Shown in pieces: positions 60,508-64,000 of a DNA stretch of 64,000 nucleotides. The stretch lies in the NCBI RefSeq assembly GCF_002080045.1, contig NZ_MUIN01000001.1:194930-258929 (forward strand), written 5' to 3'. The stretch is from Pseudomonas sp. Bc-h. Lineage in GTDB: Bacteria > Pseudomonadota > Gammaproteobacteria > Pseudomonadales > Pseudomonadaceae. Position numbers and translations under genes: made by a program. Position 1 is the stretch's first letter. Each line of letters starts with the position of its first letter. The notes beneath the pieces are model-generated. The model did not search any database. It saw nothing but the letters and a program-made list of their open reading frames with translations, and had not been told where the DNA came from.

Positions 60508-60534
60508 AAAAAAAGCCCCGCCAAATGAGCGGGG
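60508..60534 (-). terminator. Terminator of the aceF transcript
   Basis: On the minus strand ccccgc (rc of 60529-60534) pairs with gcgggg (rc of 60516-60521), followed by gcttttttt. It lies 70-96 bases after the aceF stop. Confidence 0.85.
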
Positions 60535-60568
60535 TTGAGGTACGAGCGTGGCAGCTCGAAAAACTGCG

Positions 60569-60596
60569 AAGGCCCGCTTCACGGGAAGCGGGCCTT
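60569..60596 (-). terminator. Second hairpin after aceF
   Basis: A perfect 12-base-pair stem aaggcccgcttc / gaagcgggcctt with a four-base loop begins eight bases past the aceF stop. The T-run on the minus strand is offset by several bases (cgcagttttt), so it may be a weak terminator or a stabilising stem backed by the stronger terminator downstream. Confidence 0.65.
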
Positions 60597-60603
60597 GTAC
60601 GGC

Positions 60604-62259
60604 TTACAGCAGAATCGTACGGATATCCGCCAGCACATCGCCCAGACGTTTGGTGAAGCGAGCAGCTGCGGCGCCGTTGATCACGCGGTGATCGTAGGAC
60701 AGCGACAGCGGCAGCATCAGGCGCGGCTGGAAAGCCTTGCCGTCCCAGACCGGCTGCATGGTGGCCTTGGATACACCCAGGATCGCCACTTCGGGCGCAT
60801 TGACAATCGGCGTGAAGCCGGTACCGCCAATATGACCCAGGCTGGAGATGGTGAAGCAGGCGCCCTGCATGTCGTTGGCGGACAGCTTCTTGCTGCGGGC
60901 TTTCTCAGCCAGCTCGGCGGCTTCGGCAGCCAGTTGCAGCAGGCTCTTCTGGTCGACGTTCTTGATCACAGGGACCAACAGACCGTCCGGAGTGTCTACC
61001 GCGAAACCGATGTGGAAGTACTTCTTGCGGATAACAGCCTTGCCGCTTGGCGCCAGCGAGCTGTTGAAGTCCGGCAGTTCCTTGAGCAGGTGCGCGATGG
61101 ACTTGAGCAGCAGCGGCAGCACGGTCAGCTTCACGCCGGCCTTTTCAGCGACGGCTTTCTGCGCAATGCGGAAAGCTTCCAGGTCGGTGATGTCGGCCTG
61201 GTCGAACTGAGTGACGTGCGGGATGTTCAGCCAGCTGCGGTGCAGACCGCTCGCGCCCAGTTGCATCAGGCGAGTCATCGGCACTTCTTCGATCTCGCCG
61301 AAACGGCTGAAATCGACTTCCGGAATCGGCGGGATGCCCATGCCGCCGGCAGCGCCGCCAGCAGCCGGTGCGTCCTTGGCTTTGGTCATGACGGACTTGA
61401 CGTAAACCTGCACGTCTTCCTTCAGTACTCGGCCGTGTGGACCGGTGGCAGTCACAGCGCTCAGCTCGACGCCGAATTCGCGTGCCAGCTGGCGAACAGC
61501 CGGGCCTGCGTGAACCTTGGCACCGTCTTTGGCAGGGGCGGCAGCGGGAGCAGGGGCTGCTTCGGCTTTCGGGGCAGGGGCTGCGGCCGGAGCTGCTGCA
61601 GGAGCGTCAGCCTTGGCCGGAGCCGGGGCAGCTGCCTGAGCAGGCGCGGCAGCAGGTGCAGCGCCAGCGACTTTCAGTTTCAGGATCAGATCGCCAGTGC
61701 CGACTTCGTCTTCGACCTTGACGCTGATGCTCTCGACCACACCAGCGGCTGGAGAAGGAATCTCCATCGAGGCTTTGTCGGATTCCAGCGTGATCAGGGA
61801 CTGGTCAGCTTCGATGCTGTCGCCAACCTTGACCATCAGCTCGATGATGCGAGCCTTGCCTGACGAACCGATATCAGGAACGTGAATGTCCTGAACCGTT
61901 TCGGCAGCAGCAGCGGCTGGAGCAGGAGCTGCGGCAGGAGCCGGGGCTGCTTCAGCAGGTTTTTCAGCAGCAGGCGCCGGAGCAGCGGCGGCCGGTTCGG
62001 CAGCAGGTGCAGCAGCGGCGGCATCGCCTTCCACTTCCAGTTCGAGCAGCTCGTCGCCTTCTTTCAGGCGGTCGCCGATTTTCACTTTCAGGCTTTTGAC
62101 GACACCGGCCTTTGGCGCAGGGATTTCCATGCTCGCCTTGTCCGACTCAAGGGTCAGCAGGCTCTGATCGGCTTCGATGCGATCGCCAACCTTGACGAAC
62201 AACTCAATGACTTCACCGTCACCGCTGCCGATGTCGGGTACACGAATTAACTCACTCAC
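60604..62259 (-). CDS. aceF: Pyruvate dehydrogenase E2, dihydrolipoamide acetyltransferase AceF, GTG start
   Basis: Product of 551 residues. Two lipoyl domains have lipoyl-lysines Lys41 and Lys162 (both in ESDKASMEIP). Ala/Pro-rich linkers follow, then the peripheral subunit-binding domain (about 249-285) and the catalytic core, whose active-site motif DHRVINGA has His524 and an Asn in place of the more common Asp. Azotobacter E2 also uses His and Asn. It transfers acetyl groups to CoA in the PDH complex. The GTG at 62259 is chosen because AAGGAG lies seven bases upstream and the protein then begins MSELIRVPDIG, as in relatives. It follows aceE by 150 bases. Confidence 0.96.
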   Translation of the reverse strand: MSELIRVPDIGSGDGEVIELFVKVGDRIEADQSLLTLESDKASMEIPAPKAGVVKSLKVKIGDRLKEGDELLELEVEGDAAAAAPAAEPAAAAPAPAAEKPAEAAPAPAAAPAPAAAAAETVQDIHVPDIGSSGKARIIELMVKVGDSIEADQSLITLESDKASMEIPSPAAGVVESISVKVEDEVGTGDLILKLKVAGAAPAAAPAQAAAPAPAKADAPAAAPAAAPAPKAEAAPAPAAAPAKDGAKVHAGPAVRQLAREFGVELSAVTATGPHGRVLKEDVQVYVKSVMTKAKDAPAAGGAAGGMGIPPIPEVDFSRFGEIEEVPMTRLMQLGASGLHRSWLNIPHVTQFDQADITDLEAFRIAQKAVAEKAGVKLTVLPLLLKSIAHLLKELPDFNSSLAPSGKAVIRKKYFHIGFAVDTPDGLLVPVIKNVDQKSLLQLAAEAAELAEKARSKKLSANDMQGACFTISSLGHIGGTGFTPIVNAPEVAILGVSKATMQPVWDGKAFQPRLMLPLSLSYDHRVINGAAAARFTKRLGDVLADIRTILL

Positions 62260-62409
62260 AATGTCTCTCCTTAGGAGAACCTGTTCACTCGACTGCGCTG
62301 CCGGTAGTGCGACAAAACAGCCTCGGATGCTCATTTACCGGAGTAAATTCCGCATCCTTGGCTGTCTTGCGCAATGTTGCAGCGCTCTTTGCGATCGTTA
62401 ACGCAGGCC

Positions 62410-64000
62410 TTAGCAGTCCAGCGGGTTGCGTTTATCCGGGTCGATGCCGAACTTGGTGATGGCTTCCGCCACGACCTTAGGTTCGATATCGCCACGATCG
62501 GCCAAGGCTTCCAGAGCTGCCAGCACCACGAAGTGACGGTCGACTTCAAAGAAGTGACGCAGCTTCTTGCGGCTGTCGCTGCGGCCGTAGCCGTCAGTGC
62601 CCAGGACTTTGTATTCCTTGGTCGGAACCCACTGACGGATCTGGTCAGCGAACAGTTTCATGTAGTCGGTCGAAGCGATTACCGGACCTTTACGGCCGTT
62701 GAGGCACTCTTCAACGTAGCTCACCTGTGGCTTCTGGCCCGGCTTCAGACGGTTGGCACGCTCTACGGCCAGGCCGTTGCGACGCAGTTCGTTGAAGCTG
62801 GTGACGCTCCAGACATCGGCGCCGATGTTGAACTGCTCACGCAGAATCTTCGCCGCTTCGCGTACTTCGTTGAGGATGGTGCCCGAACCCATCAGTTGTA
62901 CGTGATGAGCCGCTTCACGCTTGTCTTCTTCAAGCAGGTACATGCCCTTGATGATGCCGTCCTCGACACCGGCCGGCATTGCTGGCTGGTGGTAGTTCTC
63001 GTTCATCACGGTGATGTAGTAGTAGACGTTTTCCTGCAGCGTCATCATGCGGTGCGTGCCTTCGTGCATGATCACCGCCAGCTCGTAGGCATAGGCAGGG
63101 TCATAGCTGCGCACGTTCGGGATGGTCGAGGCCAGGATGTGGCTGTGACCGTCTTCGTGTTGCAGGCCTTCACCGTTGAGCGTGGTACGCCCCGAGGTGC
63201 CGCCCAGCAGGAAGCCGCGAGTCTGTGCATCGCCAGCAGCCCAGGCCAGGTCGCCGATACGCTGGAAGCCGAACATCGAATAGAAGATGTAGACCGGCAG
63301 CATCGGGGTGTTGTAGTTGCTGTAGGCAGTACCGGCAGCGATGAACGAGGAGAACGCGCCTGCCTCGTTGAGGCCTTCTTGAAGGATCTGGCCGTCTTTC
63401 TCTTCGCGGTAGTACATCACCTGATCGCGGTCGACTGGCTCGTACAACTGGCCGACTGGCGAGTAGATACCCAACTGACGGAACATGCCTTCCATACCGA
63501 AAGTACGGGCTTCGTCGGCGAGGATCGGAACGATGCGCTTGCCCAGTTCCTTGTCTTTCACCATCGAGGCGAGGATACGACCGAACGCCATGGTGGTGGA
63601 GATTTCACGGTCGCCCGAGCCGTCCAGAATGGACTTGAGGGTGTCCAGTGGCGGTGTAGGAATGCTCGTGGTGCCGCGGTTGCGCTGCGGCAGGGAACCA
63701 CCGAGCTTCTCGCGGCATTTGCGCAGGTATTTCATTTCCGCGCTGTCTTCGGCCGGACGATAGAACGGCAGCGATTCGAGTTCGGAATCGTTCAGCGGAA
63801 TGTCGAAGCGGTCACGGAATTTCTTCAGCGACTCTATATCGACTTTCTTGGTGTTGTGCGCGGTGTTCTTCGCTTCGCCTGCACCGGTACCGTAACCTTT
63901 GATGGTCTTGGCGAGGATGACAGTAGGCTGGCCTTTGTGGTTGACCGCCTGGTGGTAAGCCGCATAGACCTTGTACGGGTCGTGGCCGCCACGGTTGAGT
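62410..64000 (-). CDS. aceE: Pyruvate dehydrogenase E1 component AceE (C-terminal part; 5' end outside window)
   Basis: The reading frame is open from the right edge to a stop at 62410-62412, giving the last 529 or so of about 880 residues. The family pattern is clear in GNPTAPLDTLKSILDGSGDREISTTMAF-like text (here IPTPPLDTLKSILDGSGDREISTTMAF split over 395-ish of the full protein), SGRTTLNGEGLQHEDGHSH and GTDGYGRSDSR near the C-terminus. It is the thiamine-diphosphate E1 that decarboxylates pyruvate. The internal Met at 63735 is not the start, since coding sequence continues beyond it. Confidence 0.96.
   Translation of the reverse strand, partial: LNRGGHDPYKVYAAYHQAVNHKGQPTVILAKTIKGYGTGAGEAKNTAHNTKKVDIESLKKFRDRFDIPLNDSELESLPFYRPAEDSAEMKYLRKCREKLGGSLPQRNRGTTSIPTPPLDTLKSILDGSGDREISTTMAFGRILASMVKDKELGKRIVPILADEARTFGMEGMFRQLGIYSPVGQLYEPVDRDQVMYYREEKDGQILQEGLNEAGAFSSFIAAGTAYSNYNTPMLPVYIFYSMFGFQRIGDLAWAAGDAQTRGFLLGGTSGRTTLNGEGLQHEDGHSHILASTIPNVRSYDPAYAYELAVIMHEGTHRMMTLQENVYYYITVMNENYHQPAMPAGVEDGIIKGMYLLEEDKREAAHHVQLMGSGTILNEVREAAKILREQFNIGADVWSVTSFNELRRNGLAVERANRLKPGQKPQVSYVEECLNGRKGPVIASTDYMKLFADQIRQWVPTKEYKVLGTDGYGRSDSRKKLRHFFEVDRHFVVLAALEALADRGDIEPKVVAEAITKFGIDPDKRNPLDC

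Noticed and set aside
60175..60528. Short open frames in the dipA-aceF spacer
   Set aside because: Arginine-rich translations without ribosome-binding sites, overlapping repeats and a terminator.

Overview
The window looks like chromosome of a fluorescent-group Pseudomonas. The base composition is about 60% G+C with strong third-position GC. Gene neighbourhoods match Pseudomonas order: betI-betB-betA, cbcX-cbcW-cbcV, sdaB, gbdR, and msrA-dipA-aceF-aceE. The spacers are full of short palindromic repeats typical of Pseudomonas. These include REP pairs built on 'gtagcagtccggcttgc' and a second family built on 'gtgggagggagcttgctcg'. No rRNA, tRNA, CRISPR array, insertion sequence or phage was seen.

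Layout. (1) 1-6055, minus strand: the promoter-proximal part of an aryl-polyene (APE)-type lipid/polyketide cluster that continues past the left edge. It encodes a ketoacyl-synthase-like protein, a PlsC-type acyltransferase, two acyl carrier proteins, a small membrane protein, an adenylating ligase fused to a hot-dog dehydratase, a family 2 glycosyltransferase, an LpxL-type acyltransferase, and the first codons of a further gene. The genes mostly overlap by 4 to 26 bases, so they are probably one transcript. (2) 6.3-9.4 kb: a stand-alone ParA ATPase, an orphan PAAR spike protein, trxC, and an unrecognised 308-residue protein. (3) 9.4-16.1 kb: selO, the large mechanosensitive channel mscK and the cation/proton antiporter nhaP2. 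(4) 16.3-19.7 kb: a 1121-residue polymorphic-toxin-like protein whose C-terminus carries the active-site layout of clostridial TcdA/TcdB glucosyltransferases. A perfect 22-base palindrome lies just upstream. (5) 19.8-27.8 kb: an acyl-CoA dehydrogenase and the divergent proline genes putA/putP, with TGCAAC operator-like motifs between them. (6) 27.8-43.4 kb: an alginate-lyase-like enzyme, a REC-PAS-GGDEF-EAL protein, several housekeeping genes, dbpA, an MFS pump and a TldE/TldD-like pair. (7) 43.5-54.4 kb: the choline/betaine region (betIBA, cbcXWV, sdaB, gbdR). (8) 54.5-64 kb: rlmJ, msrA, the c-di-GMP phosphodiesterase gene dipA, and the pyruvate dehydrogenase genes aceF and aceE. aceE is cut by the right edge.

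How the genes work together. CbcXWV imports choline, BetA and BetB oxidise it to glycine betaine, and BetI represses the bet operon through a palindrome upstream of betI. GbdR activates betaine catabolism, and SdaB removes the serine-derived end product. gbdR has a well-formed sigma-54 promoter, which suggests nitrogen- or carbon-status control. PutP imports proline and PutA oxidises it to glutamate while repressing both genes when proline is absent. The two c-di-GMP proteins have complementary active-site losses: one looks like a dedicated cyclase and the other (DipA) like a dedicated phosphodiesterase.

The most unusual item is the TcdA/B-like toxin. It has no adjacent immunity gene and lies about 9 kb from an orphan PAAR gene. 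Other points worth a look are a terminator with no gene in front of it (a possible small RNA), the sigma-54 gbdR promoter, the fused APE ligase/dehydratase, and three non-ATG starts supported by ribosome-binding sites.
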